Notes under the pieces: generated by a model
The model's input: only the letters and a program-made list of their open reading frames with translations
The model's database searches: none
What the model was told of the DNA's origin: nothing
Shown: one piece after another, positions 12,513-20,362 of the stretch
How positions within the stretch are numbered: position 1 is the stretch's first letter
Layout: each line of letters begins with the position of its first letter
Position numbers and translations under genes: made by a program
DNA from: REEB95 sp963810055
GTDB taxonomy: Bacteria; Pseudomonadota; Alphaproteobacteria; ATCC43930; CGMCC-115725
Direction: 5' to 3'
Assembly: GCA_963810055.1 (NCBI GenBank)
Contig: CAWEME010000003.1
Coordinates: 1 to 64,000 of the forward strand
DNA length: 64,000 bases

Positions 12513-13007
12513 TTACGCGGCCGAGGTGAAGGCCAGGTTGCGCGAGCCGAGCTCGACCGCCTGGGTCCAGAAGCGTTCGAGCCGGCGTAGCGTCTTGTGC
12601 GCGTTGGCCAAGTCCTCGGCCGAGACCACGCCCTGGCCGAGCGCCGCGATCTGGCGGTCATGCATCTGGTTGATCTTCTCGTGCAGCGCCAGGCCCTTTT
12701 CGGTCAAACGGACGCGCACCGAGCGGCGGTCGTGGGGCGAACGTTCCTGCACGATATAGCCGTTTTCGAGCATCTTCTTGACGTTATAGGAGACGTTGGA
12801 GCCGAGATAGCAGCCGCGCAGCGTCAACTCGCCGACCGTCATCTCGAGGTCGCCGATGTTGTAGAGGATCATCGCCTGCACGTTGTTGATGTCGTGGACG
12901 CCGTTGGTGTCGAGTTCGAGCTTGATCACCTCGAGGAACTGGCGGTGAAGCCGCTCGACCAGTGCGATCACGTCCATATACGCGGTTTGCATTTTTGCCT
13001 CGGCCAT
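12513..13007 (-). CDS. MarR-family regulator, LdtR-like
   Basis: Winged-helix transcription factor of 164 residues. The central DNA-binding region reads DLEMTVGELTLRGCYLGSNV, SYNVKKMLENGYIVQ, then the wing ERSPHDRRSVRVRLTEKG. The unusually conserved LRGCYLGSNVSYNVKKM segment matches what I recall of LdtR, a MarR protein of Rhizobiales and Liberibacter linked to cell-wall L,D-transpeptidase control; that assignment is from memory. The start ATG at 13007 gives MAEAKMQTAYMDVIALVERL. It is divergent from the FkbM-like gene and convergent with mlaC. Confidence 0.85.
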   Translation of the reverse strand: MAEAKMQTAYMDVIALVERLHRQFLEVIKLELDTNGVHDINNVQAMILYNIGDLEMTVGELTLRGCYLGSNVSYNVKKMLENGYIVQERSPHDRRSVRVRLTEKGLALHEKINQMHDRQIAALGQGVVSAEDLANAHKTLRRLERFWTQAVELGSRNLAFTSAA

Positions 13008-13259
13008 GGCTTGAAACTGAATTCCAGGGCCGAGATTACGCTCTCCCGGGTTAAGACTTCATTTAAGCGAAATATCCCCGGCACTCTCGGCGAGGAATCG
13101 GGGTATCACCGGAAAATCTCCGGGAAATCCGGGCGCCCCGATCCCGCCCGTTTTAACTTTCGGTAAAGCATACCGGGAAACGGCGTGCCCCATTTTAAGG
13201 GAGCCGACATCAGGGCCGGCATAAATTCGGGCGGGAATGACGCCGCAAGGGGCAGGTTG

Positions 13260-14261
13260 ATGTTTCGTCGTCTGGCGGAAGCGTTTATCGGTCGCGGGAC
13301 GCAAGTCGAACCGTTCGGCCCGGCAAGGCTGCGGGCGCAGATCGGCCTGGCGCTGGCGCGGGCGGCCGCCACCGCGCCGCTTCGCGTCATCGACCCGAAG
13401 CAGCCGCGGAGCTGGGAGTTCGGCGGCTTCAGCCAGCACGGCGAAGACGGCATCGTCGATTATCTGTGCAGCCGGCTGCAAAACCCGGCCCGCTTTTTCT
13501 TCGAAATCGGCGCCGCCAACGGGATCGAAAACTGCACCGCCTGGCTGGCCTTCGCCCGGTCCTATGGCGGCGTGTGGGTCGAAGGCGATCCGGAGCTGTG
13601 CCGGCAGGCGCGCGCGGCCATTGCCAAAACGCTTTGGAACGTTTTCGTGGTCAACCGGTTCGTCACTCCGGACTCCGTGCCGGCGTTGTTGAAAATGTGT
13701 CCTCACCGCCAGCCCGACGTCTTCAGCCTGGACATCGACAGCATCGATTACCATGTGGCGGCGAAAGTCCTGGCTCTCGGCTGCCGGCCGAAGATCTGGG
13801 TGGTGGAATACAATTCGGTGTTCGGCCCCGAACGGCCGGTGTCGGTTCCCGACACGCCGGGTTTCAACCGCTGGTCGGCGCATCCCTCGGGCCTCTATTA
13901 CGGCTGCTCGATCGGCGGATGGCGGGCGCTGTTCGCGGCCCACGGTTACGCCTTCGTCTCGGTCGAGCAAAGCGGCGTCAACGCCTTCTTCGTCGACCCG
14001 GCGGAATTTCCGGCCGGATTTACCGAGGGCTTGCGCGGCGAAACCTTCCGGAACAATGACGGCGACCTCAACGGCGCGACGCGCCCCTATCAAGACGCCG
14101 CCGGCGACGAGGTTCTCCCCGCCCGCGATTGGCGCGCGCAGTACGAGCGCATCGCGGCGCTCCCCGTGGTGGAGATTTCGCTAGCAGGCCCGGCGGCTAC
14201 TGCGACTTGTGATAGCCGACCATGCCGCCCCAGATGCTCTTCTCGCAGGTCACGCGGTTGA
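13260..14261 (+). CDS. FkbM-like SAM-dependent methyltransferase family protein
   Basis: Protein of 333 residues resembling FkbM-type methyltransferases. Marks are FSQHGEDGIVDYL (about 61-73), the glycine-poor motif I region FFEIGAANGIENCTAWL, the acidic VWVEGDP at the end of strand 2, and DVFSLDIDSIDYHV. The substrate is unknown; relatives act on sugars or polyketides. ATG 13260 was preferred over one 75 bp upstream because the longer form adds a low-complexity leader. The last ~22 residues overlap the convergent methyltransferase gene by 65 bp and look like antisense translation, so the natural end may be near 14184 if there is a small indel. Confidence 0.72.
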   Translation: MFRRLAEAFIGRGTQVEPFGPARLRAQIGLALARAAATAPLRVIDPKQPRSWEFGGFSQHGEDGIVDYLCSRLQNPARFFFEIGAANGIENCTAWLAFARSYGGVWVEGDPELCRQARAAIAKTLWNVFVVNRFVTPDSVPALLKMCPHRQPDVFSLDIDSIDYHVAAKVLALGCRPKIWVVEYNSVFGPERPVSVPDTPGFNRWSAHPSGLYYGCSIGGWRALFAAHGYAFVSVEQSGVNAFFVDPAEFPAGFTEGLRGETFRNNDGDLNGATRPYQDAAGDEVLPARDWRAQYERIAALPVVEISLAGPAATATCDSRPCRPRCSSRRSRG

Positions 14262-15006
14262 AGCCGACCAGGCGAAACACCTCGGACAGCTCTTCCGGCG
14301 TGTAGAAATTCGAGATCGCATCCTTGAAATAACCGCGGCATTGCCGGGACGCTTCGGTCGATCCGAAAATCCACGAGGTCCAGGCCAGCGACAGGCGCAG
14401 GAAGCGCAGATAAAACCATTCGACCACGCGGTTGCTCGGTTTCAGCATGTCGCAATGATAAAACGTCCCGCCCGGCTTCAGGATGCGCAGGATCTCCGGC
14501 AATACCTTGTCCAGCCGCAGATGGCGCGACGCGGCCTGCAGCGTGACGACGTCGAACGAACGGTCCGGAAACGGCAGTTCATGCACGTCGTGAATCACGC
14601 TTTCGATGCGAACGCCGTATTTCCGGGCGCGGCGCTGGCCCTCTTCCTGCATGTTCCGGCTGCGGTCGATCGCGGTGACGGAAATGCCCGGCTCCTTGCG
14701 CAACAGCCTGATGCCGATGTCGTTGGTGCCGGCGCACACATCGAGCACCTTGTAGCCGGGTTTCAGCTTGATCGTCCGGACGAACTGCCAAACCCAGATT
14801 TCCCACAAGCCCAGGCTGGCGACGATGTTTCCCGGCCGGTAATATTTCGGCACGTCCTCGAAAACCTTGGGGATCAATTCGCCCCAAGTGCGGGAAAAGA
14901 GCGAGCGCCGGCGCTTTTCCCTTTGAAAGAAGATTTCCGGCGACATCGAAACGGATTCGACGCCTGGCATCGCGAAATTGTTCCGGTAGAGAGCCCGCCC
15001 CTTCAT
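14197..15006 (-). CDS. Class I SAM-dependent methyltransferase, UbiE-like
   Basis: Cytoplasmic methyltransferase of 269 residues. Motif I is YKVLDVCAGTNDIG, followed by VTAIDRSRNMQEEG (ribose-binding acidic residue), the post-II segment LPFPDRSFDVVTLQAASRHL and motif III ILRILKPGGTFYHCDM. This is the UbiE/COQ5 pattern, but the context gives no quinone genes, so the substrate is open. The start at 15006 is preferred because GGGGGGAACAGG lies just upstream; an ATG 24 bp earlier lacks a ribosome site. It overlaps the FkbM-like gene tail to tail. Confidence 0.82.
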   Translation of the reverse strand: MKGRALYRNNFAMPGVESVSMSPEIFFQREKRRRSLFSRTWGELIPKVFEDVPKYYRPGNIVASLGLWEIWVWQFVRTIKLKPGYKVLDVCAGTNDIGIRLLRKEPGISVTAIDRSRNMQEEGQRRARKYGVRIESVIHDVHELPFPDRSFDVVTLQAASRHLRLDKVLPEILRILKPGGTFYHCDMLKPSNRVVEWFYLRFLRLSLAWTSWIFGSTEASRQCRGYFKDAISNFYTPEELSEVFRLVGFNRVTCEKSIWGGMVGYHKSQ

Positions 15007-15122
15007 CCTGTTCCCCCCTGGATATCTCATGGATTCTTTGGATGAATAACCATGGATATTAACGCGACTGCCGGTGAAAACTCCACGGCGAAGATTGCTA
15101 GCTCAAGCGCCTCCGTCCATGA

Positions 15123-15168
15123 ATGCGGGAATCTACGTATCCGATATGCGGGAATCTACCTATCCGCT
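15123..15168. repeat. Tandem 23-bp direct repeat
   Basis: Two adjacent copies (15123-15145 and 15146-15168), each starting ATGCGGGAATCTAC, differ at two positions. They lie in the gap between the UbiE-like gene and the TPR gene; no coding frame there is convincing. Confidence 0.8.
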
Positions 15169-15226
15169 AGGCGGCTATTTCCCGCCGTCAACCCCGGTCC
15201 GTGGCCGTTCGGCCGCAAAGCTTGCT

Positions 15227-15826
15227 TCAAGGCGCAACGCCGAGACGCTGGAGGCCCTGCCGCGACCGGGTGTCATCCGGATCAATCTGCAACGCCGCGC
15301 GGTAATCGGCGATCGCCTGATCGCGTTGGCCGAGCTTTTCGTAGATTTCCGCCCTGGTTTCGACGATGCCGGCATTCCGCGGCGCAAGCTCGACCGCCTT
15401 GTTGGCGTCGGGCAGGGCTTTGGCGTCGTCGCCTTTCAAGTGATAGGCCCAGGCGCGATTGATGAAGGCTCCGGGTTGATTGGGGTCGAAGGCCATCACA
15501 TGGGTGTAGTCGTCTATCGCCATGTCGTAGTCGCCCTTGCTGTTATAGGCGATGCCGCGATTGTTGTAGGCGACGGCCAGGCTCGTCATGCTGTCGGCGC
15601 CCATCTCGATGACGGCGCTGCAGCCTTTGATTCTGAGATTGGGATCGTCGCTCGTGCAATTTGCCCAACTTTCGGCTCTCATTTCATCCTTTTTGGCCTG
15701 CTCCGCTTTCTTCTGCGCCGCCTTGTCCTGCGCCGCCTTGTCCTGCGCATCTTGGCTCTGCGCCCAGGCCGGAAGCGCGGCGAGCACGATGACCAAGCCG
15801 ATCAAGATCCTTTTCAACTTTCTCAT
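15227..15826 (-). CDS. Exported tetratricopeptide-repeat protein
   Basis: 199-residue TPR protein, probably periplasmic. The ATG at 15826 starts a Sec signal (ILIGLVIVLAALPAWAQ). A charged Ala/Lys/Gln stretch follows (DKAAQDKAAQKKAEQAKKDE), then WANCTSDDPNLRIKGCSAVI with two cysteines and three TPR units, each ending in an FDPN, LAPRN or IDPDD turn. It is similar in layout to the larger TPR protein at 20363-21559, including the PN-x-RI-x-x-C motif before the repeats, so the two look like paralogues. TPRs bind proteins; no partner can be named. Confidence 0.85.
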   Translation of the reverse strand: MRKLKRILIGLVIVLAALPAWAQSQDAQDKAAQDKAAQKKAEQAKKDEMRAESWANCTSDDPNLRIKGCSAVIEMGADSMTSLAVAYNNRGIAYNSKGDYDMAIDDYTHVMAFDPNQPGAFINRAWAYHLKGDDAKALPDANKAVELAPRNAGIVETRAEIYEKLGQRDQAIADYRAALQIDPDDTRSRQGLQRLGVAP

Positions 15827-15892
15827 GCGCCCTCGCTCAGCCCGATGGGGCAAGTATAGGCAAAAATCGGGCGGCCCGGCTATGATCCGGAA

Positions 15893-16039
15893 ATGGCGAA
15901 GACCGCCGCCGCGTTGCGCTTGGCCGCCGAAGGGGTGCGGGTCTATGTCTGCGCCGCTTCCGAGGAATTCTTTGCCTGGCGCGTCGTTCCCAATAGAGCG
16001 GCGCGGAACGGCCAAGAAATTCCGTCTGGACGGTCATGA
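15893..16039 (+). CDS. Possible 48-residue small protein coupled to the MFS gene
   Basis: Short frame starting MAKTAAALRLAAEGVRVYV and ending at a TGA that overlaps the ATG of the following transporter (ATGA, 16036-16039). The overlap is the pattern of translational coupling. The ribosome site is weak (CCGGAA) and no family is recognised. The antisense strand is also open here, so it may be chance. Confidence 0.3.
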   Translation: MAKTAAALRLAAEGVRVYVCAASEEFFAWRVVPNRAARNGQEIPSGRS

Positions 16040-17691
16040 AACTACCTCGGCGAAACACTGAACCCGCCGCGCCGGCGGCGCCGGGTTCTCCCTGGAGCCC
16101 GTTCCGCCACGCCGCATTCACGGTGCTGTGGAGCGCCACGCTCGTCTCCAATGTCGGCGGCTGGATGTACAGCGCGGCGTCCGGTTGGCTGATGACCAGC
16201 CTCGATCCGGACCCCTTGACCGTGTCGCTGGTCCAGGTCGCCACCAGCCTGCCGATGTTCCTGTTCGCGCTTCCCGCGGGCGCGTTGGCCGACATCGTCG
16301 ACCGGCGCCGCTTTCTGATCGGCGTCGAGATCCTGATCACCGCGATCTCGGCGGTGTTCGCGTATCTGGTCTGGATCGGCGCGGTGACGCCGTTGATCCT
16401 GCTGCTCTTCACCTTTCTCGCGGGAATCGCCGGCGCGCTGGAAGCCCCGGCCTGGCAGGCCATCGTGCCGGCGCTGGTGCCCAAGCGCGACTTGATGCCC
16501 GCGATCGTCGCCAACAGCGTCAACTTCAACATCAGCCGCGTCATCGGACCGGCTCTGGGCGGCATCATCCTTGCGGCCTGGGGCCTGACATCGCCGTTCC
16601 TGCTTAATGCCGTCAGCAATCTCGGCGTCGTGGCGGGAATTATCTGGTGGCGTCCGCCGCAAAAACCCGCGCGGCGTCTGCCCGCCGAACGCTTCGCCAA
16701 CGCCAACCGCAGCGGCCTGCGCTACGCGCGGAACAATCCGCATTTGCGCGCGACCTTCCGGCGCGCGGTGGGTTTCTTCCTCTTCGCCAGCGCCTATTGG
16801 GCGCTGCTGCCGCTGGTCGCCCGCAACCGGATCGGCGGCGGTCCCGAGCTCTATGGCGTCCTGCTCGGCGCCATCGGCACCGGCGCGCTGGCCAGCGCCT
16901 TCGTCTTGCCGTGGCTGCGGCAACGGCTTGGGCCGGATCTCCTGGTGGCGGCGGCCACGGCCGCAACCGCTCTCGCCATGACGCTCTATGGCTTGGCGCG
17001 CGATCCCTTTACCGCGCTGGCCGCGAGCCTGATCGCCGGGGCTTCGTGGATCGCCGTGCTTTCGGCCATCAACGTGTCCGCCCAGTTGGCGCTGCCGGAA
17101 TGGGTGCGCGCCCGTGGCCTCGCGCTCTACGTCATGGTCATGTTCGGCGCGTTGAGCGTGGGCAGCGTCATCTGGGGGAAGCTGGGCGGGGTTTTGGGCC
17201 TGCCCGCCGCCCATTTCGCGGCGGCCGCCGGTCTGCTGCTGACCGTGCCGCTCACCTGGCGGTGGAAATTGCAGACCGCGCTCGGCGCCGATCTGGCGCC
17301 GTCGATGCATTGGCCCGCGCCGGTCACCGTGCATGATATCGATCTCGACAGCGGACCGGTGCTGGTCTCGGTCGAATACCGGATCGATCCCAAAAACCGC
17401 GCGCGTTTCCTCAAGGCGCTGGAAGCTCTCGAGCAGGAGCGCCGGCGCGACGGCGCCTACCGCTGGATGGTGTTCGAGGACGCCGCCGAAAACGGCCGGA
17501 TCGTGGAAACTTTCATGGTGCAATCCTGGCTCGATCATTTGCGCCAGCACCGGCGCGTCACCAACGCCGATCGCATGGTTCAAAACGCGGTTTGGCGTTT
17601 TCACACCAAAGGTACGCCCAAGGTCAGGCATCTCATTGCCGCCGACCGCAGCCGCCCGCTCAAACGGAAAAAGCCGGTCCAGCGCGGCTGA
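16036..17691 (+). CDS. MFS exporter (EntS-like, MFS_3) with C-terminal antibiotic-monooxygenase-like domain
   Basis: 551-residue inner-membrane protein. Residues 15-410 form a twelve-helix MFS carrier of the EntS/MFS_3 type (GWMYSAASGWLMTSL; FALPAGALADIVDRRRFLIG; ISRVIGPALGGIIL). Residues 425-535 form a soluble ferredoxin-like domain (VLVSVEYRIDPKNRARFLKA; YRWMVFEDAAENGRIVETFM; SWLDHLRQHRRVTNADR) like the ABM/DUF4286-type dimeric alpha-beta barrels. This fusion is found in some proteobacterial EntS-like exporters, where the role of the tail is unknown. The substrate is probably a small metabolite or siderophore. The tail ends in a lysine-rich segment. Confidence 0.86.
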   Translation: MKLPRRNTEPAAPAAPGSPWSPFRHAAFTVLWSATLVSNVGGWMYSAASGWLMTSLDPDPLTVSLVQVATSLPMFLFALPAGALADIVDRRRFLIGVEILITAISAVFAYLVWIGAVTPLILLLFTFLAGIAGALEAPAWQAIVPALVPKRDLMPAIVANSVNFNISRVIGPALGGIILAAWGLTSPFLLNAVSNLGVVAGIIWWRPPQKPARRLPAERFANANRSGLRYARNNPHLRATFRRAVGFFLFASAYWALLPLVARNRIGGGPELYGVLLGAIGTGALASAFVLPWLRQRLGPDLLVAAATAATALAMTLYGLARDPFTALAASLIAGASWIAVLSAINVSAQLALPEWVRARGLALYVMVMFGALSVGSVIWGKLGGVLGLPAAHFAAAAGLLLTVPLTWRWKLQTALGADLAPSMHWPAPVTVHDIDLDSGPVLVSVEYRIDPKNRARFLKALEALEQERRRDGAYRWMVFEDAAENGRIVETFMVQSWLDHLRQHRRVTNADRMVQNAVWRFHTKGTPKVRHLIAADRSRPLKRKKPVQRG

Positions 17692-17700
17692 AGGGCGACG

Positions 17701-17721
17701 CGGGCTCGAACCGGGACACGG
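17701..17721 (+). repeat. Left copy of flanking direct repeat
   Basis: This 21-bp stretch, containing TCGAACCGGGACACGG, recurs at 20251-20270 in the same orientation; the copies differ by one inserted C. The pair brackets 2.5 kb that carries four gene features unlike their neighbours. Confidence 0.7.
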
Positions 17722-17766
17722 CCCGCCGGCCAGCGCTCCCGGACCACAGCCTCGATAAAAAAACGC

Positions 17767-18369
17767 TCAAGGCCTCCCGTGCTGGACAGCTTCCGCGGCT
17801 TTCCCGTGCTGGACAACTTCCACCGGCATGTGGCTCAACTTCGCGTAGATTCTTTCCCTCCGGCGCAAAGGCCACCAATCGTAGAGAAAGATCTGCATCG
17901 GCCGCCACATCGCGACCCAGCCCGCGATCGTCAGGCTTTCGCGCAACATGCTGGCCCCGGTGCCCGTCTCTACATTGGGCAGCAATGTCCTGATGACGAT
18001 AAGGCAGGCGGCCAGAAACACCAATCCGATGAACAGACTGGTGCGGCCCTGCTTTATCAGGCGCTTGAACTCCAAGTCGGCAAACTGGGCGCGGTGGGCA
18101 AAATGGTTATGAACGGCCTGCCGGACTAGTTCCTTGGGATCCTCGGCCGGCCACTGTTCCAGGTCGATGCGCAGCCTTACCGGTGCGCCGGGCGGAAACT
18201 CCTGCGCCCAGCCTACGATGAATTCTTCCGCGCGGTCGTCGAGGTCCTTCTCGATGAAGGGGGAAGGGTCCATCGAGTTGAAGAGCTGGTTCAAGTCACG
18301 TAGCTTCAGCCTGATGCTGTGCGCGTGTTCCGGATCCACTGCAACCTTGCCCGGCGAGAAAAAGCGCAT
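17767..18369 (-). CDS. Unknown membrane protein with two predicted helices
   Basis: 200 residues from the ATG at 18369 (MRFFSPGKVAVDPEHAH). The N-terminal ~125 residues are soluble and rich in charged groups (FIEKDLDDRAEEFIVGWAQE). Two hydrophobic segments follow (TSLFIGLVFLAACLIVIRTL and SLTIAGWVAMWRPMQIFLYD) and then a basic loop (WWPLRRRERIY). The C-terminus ends in a duplicated VQHGK/VQHGR peptide made by a short DNA direct repeat at 17776-17820. I do not recognise the family. It lies inside the repeat-flanked segment, divergent from the cytochrome gene. Confidence 0.75.
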   Translation of the reverse strand: MRFFSPGKVAVDPEHAHSIRLKLRDLNQLFNSMDPSPFIEKDLDDRAEEFIVGWAQEFPPGAPVRLRIDLEQWPAEDPKELVRQAVHNHFAHRAQFADLEFKRLIKQGRTSLFIGLVFLAACLIVIRTLLPNVETGTGASMLRESLTIAGWVAMWRPMQIFLYDWWPLRRRERIYAKLSHMPVEVVQHGKAAEAVQHGRP

Positions 18370-18670
18370 GAGCAGTCTCCAGCGGTTTTTGGGTAGCGTC
18401 AGCCGCGAGGGCCGGGTTTGAACCTTCAGTTGATTCACCCTAACCAGAGTGCATCCCGAAAAGCTTAGCGCGGGTCGGAACCGCTTCAAACTACTGGCTG
18501 GGCGCTCGGCTGACCAGCTTATCTGGGGTTCCTGATGCGCCCATAACCGCCGCTGAACTCGACGATCTGCCACTACCCGTCAAACTGATCGATAATGGCG
18601 CTCGGCTGATGCTTCCCTATCTTTAATGCCTGGTGATAATTATGCATCGGGCGAAAACATGGAGCGTTCA

Positions 18671-19417
18671 ATGCTCTCATTACGCAACCTTCCGATCGCC
18701 TTTCGCGCGCTGTTCAGCAGCTTCCTGATTCTGATCGGCGTCGGATACATGATGGCGCTGTCGTACTTGTACCTGGTTGTAATCGAGCCTCACCACCAGA
18801 TGGGCGAGGGCTTGGTGGCGGGTATCGGCGACGAATATCACGGGATGCCGAAAGGAGCACCCTTGCTCGAATCGGCGCTGCTGGGGCCGATGGCCGACAA
18901 ACTATCCGGTGCCGACCGCACCCGCATTCTGAATTGGATAAAGGCTGGCGCAACTATCGAGGGCTATCCGCAGGTCGAACCGATCTTCACCAATAACTGC
19001 ATCATGTGCCATATGGCCAACGCCAGGTCGATCCCGCCGCTCACGAATTTCGTGGACGTGCAGAAAGTCGCAGCGGCGGACACGGGAACGAGCCTGAGCG
19101 ATTTGGCCGAAGTTTCTCACATTCACCTGTTCGGCATCAGCATCATATTCTTGCTAACTGGAGCGGTTTTCGCCCTGAGTACAACGCCGATCTGGGTACG
19201 CGTATCCCTCGTTGTCATTCCCTACCTGACCATCCTGATGGATATCGGTTCTTGGTGGTTGACCAAATATCTCGATCCGGCGTTCTTCGCCTACGTCGTC
19301 GTCATCGGCGGAGCGGGCATGGGATTGGCGCTCGCCGCCCAGATTTTTATTTCATTATGGGAAATGTGGATCGAACCTCTCGAAACGGGCTTCAATAGGC
19401 TCCGGGCTGGTCGGTGA
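18671..19417 (+). CDS. Membrane-bound monoheme c-type cytochrome-like protein
   Basis: 248 residues with one heme-c site, Cys110-Ile-Met-Cys113-His114, in a periplasmic loop between an N-terminal helix (about 8-36) and three later helices (HIHLFGISIIFLLTGAVFAL; VSLVVIPYLTILMDIGSWW; VVVIGGAGMGLALAAQIFIS). Probable role: membrane redox or heme sensing; no named family. ATG 18671 was chosen because GGAG lies 6 bp upstream; in-frame ATGs at 18659 and 18626 are possible. The base composition is visibly more AT-rich than its neighbours. The gene ends next to the P-type ATPase relic. Confidence 0.72.
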   Translation: MLSLRNLPIAFRALFSSFLILIGVGYMMALSYLYLVVIEPHHQMGEGLVAGIGDEYHGMPKGAPLLESALLGPMADKLSGADRTRILNWIKAGATIEGYPQVEPIFTNNCIMCHMANARSIPPLTNFVDVQKVAAADTGTSLSDLAEVSHIHLFGISIIFLLTGAVFALSTTPIWVRVSLVVIPYLTILMDIGSWWLTKYLDPAFFAYVVVIGGAGMGLALAAQIFISLWEMWIEPLETGFNRLRAGR

Positions 19418-19424
19418 TCCACCG

Positions 19425-19640
19425 GGCGATCTGCGGCTTCGATCATCCACGGCATCGGTCCCCAGAAGAAACGGGCGAGACGTTCGAAAACGCTGACGTG
19501 ATGCTTGGCGAGAGCATTCTCGCCGTATTGGGCAAGAAGCCGTGCCGCCTCGGCTTCCGTCAGACCGGCGGCGTTCCTCGCCGCCTGGGCCGGAGCCTTT
19601 TCGCCAAGGCCTTTCTTCACCGCCGGTTTTTCTGCGCCAT
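19425..19640 (-). pseudogene. Relic of a P-type (plasma-membrane proton-efflux type) ATPase N-terminus
   Basis: A minus-strand stretch reads GLTEAEAARLLAQYGENALA, then VFERLARFFWGPMPWMIEAA, the start of a cation/proton P-type ATPase (Cation_ATPase_N domain and first helix). The homology stops abruptly near 19430, where the reading enters the 3' end of the cytochrome gene, so the other ~750 residues are missing. There is no clean start codon either: GTG at 19620 is possible, and the frame is open further upstream. This is a deletion remnant, not a functional gene. Confidence 0.7.
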
Positions 19641-19710
19641 GTCGGCCTCTTGGTCGTTCGATTTCCTGTACCGGGGCGGAGTGAAATCCCGTCCAAGTCC
19701 TCGAGAGCGG

Positions 19711-20040
19711 CTAGGATTTGGTCAGCGGCTTTGGGCGTTGGCCGGGATGATAGCCCGAATCGATCCACGTCATGAAATCCTGGACCGTGCCGGTCAGATC
19801 GTCGGTCACCTTTTCGATTTCCGCCTTCATGTCCTGCCGGAAACCCGGGCCCTCGCGATTGAGCATGCGCAGCCGGTCCTCGAGCGCCTTGTAACGCCGC
19901 TCCAGTTCCTCGATCTGGCCGAATTCCTCGATCTTTTCGATACCCTTTGCTTGGCTCATCTTTTGCCGAAGCTGGGCGATGCGCGCCGCCAAAGCCGTCA
20001 GCCGCGTTTCCAGCCCTGGATGCAACCCTGTTTTTTCCAT
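19711..20040 (-). CDS. Small coiled-coil protein of unknown function
   Basis: 109 residues from the ATG at 20040 (MEKTGLHPGLETRLTALAAR). Two heptad-rich stretches (ARIAQLRQKMSQAKGIEKIE; EELERRYKALEDRLRMLN) predict a coiled coil, followed by KAEIEKVTDDLTGTVQDFMT. No signal peptide or membrane helix. I do not recognise the family. It lies upstream of the ATPase relic on the same strand and 115 bp from an FNR-like box, so it may belong to the same former stress or respiration locus. Confidence 0.7.
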   Translation of the reverse strand: MEKTGLHPGLETRLTALAARIAQLRQKMSQAKGIEKIEEFGQIEELERRYKALEDRLRMLNREGPGFRQDMKAEIEKVTDDLTGTVQDFMTWIDSGYHPGQRPKPLTKS

Positions 20041-20154
20041 GTCACCTCTCCGCGATGCCGCCCAAGCGCGCTCCATGACGCCAATGTAATCTGGGCGGCA
20101 AACCGGTTCCGCCACTCAATGCGGTGAAGTTAATCGCTTTGAGCCTCCTTGTGG

Positions 20155-20168
20155 TTGATCCAAGTCAA
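20155..20168. promoter_or_regulatory. FNR/FixK-like box
   Basis: TTGATCCAAGTCAA matches TTGAT-N4-ATCAA at nine of ten fixed positions. It lies 115 bp upstream of the coiled-coil gene (minus strand) and 195 bp upstream of the TPR gene (plus strand). Confidence 0.5.
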
Positions 20169-20250
20169 GGCCCCAAAGGTCCGCGCCTCCGCGCAGATGG
20201 CGTACTGTTCCTAAATGAATCATTCGGAGACGTTTGACCGATGTCCGCTC

Positions 20251-20270
20251 CGGGTCGAACCGGGACACGG
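20251..20270 (+). repeat. Right copy of flanking direct repeat
   Basis: Matches 17701-17721 except for one missing C. Same orientation, 2.55 kb apart. Confidence 0.7.
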
Positions 20271-20362
20271 GGCCGGCTTCTTAGCACCTTGCCTTCTCCG
20301 CGGCGCTTCGTTAGCTATCGCCCCACGTCTTCGATTGGCGGGCAATAAGAAGGGGCAGGCGC

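Larger units (their letters stand above)
20041..20362. other. Intergenic region with FNR-like box and flanking repeat
   Basis: 322 bp between divergent genes. It holds an FNR-like palindrome (20155-20168) and the right copy of the flanking repeat (20251-20270). I see no RNA gene, no convincing small reading frame and no clear -35/-10 pair. Confidence 0.6.

Noticed and set aside
13021..13259. Small gene between marR and the FkbM-like gene
   Set aside because: Only an extension of the FkbM-like frame and low-complexity antisense frames are open; no ribosome site.
17701..17721. TCGAACC stretch resembling a tRNA T-arm
   Set aside because: No acceptor or anticodon arms can be built on either side.
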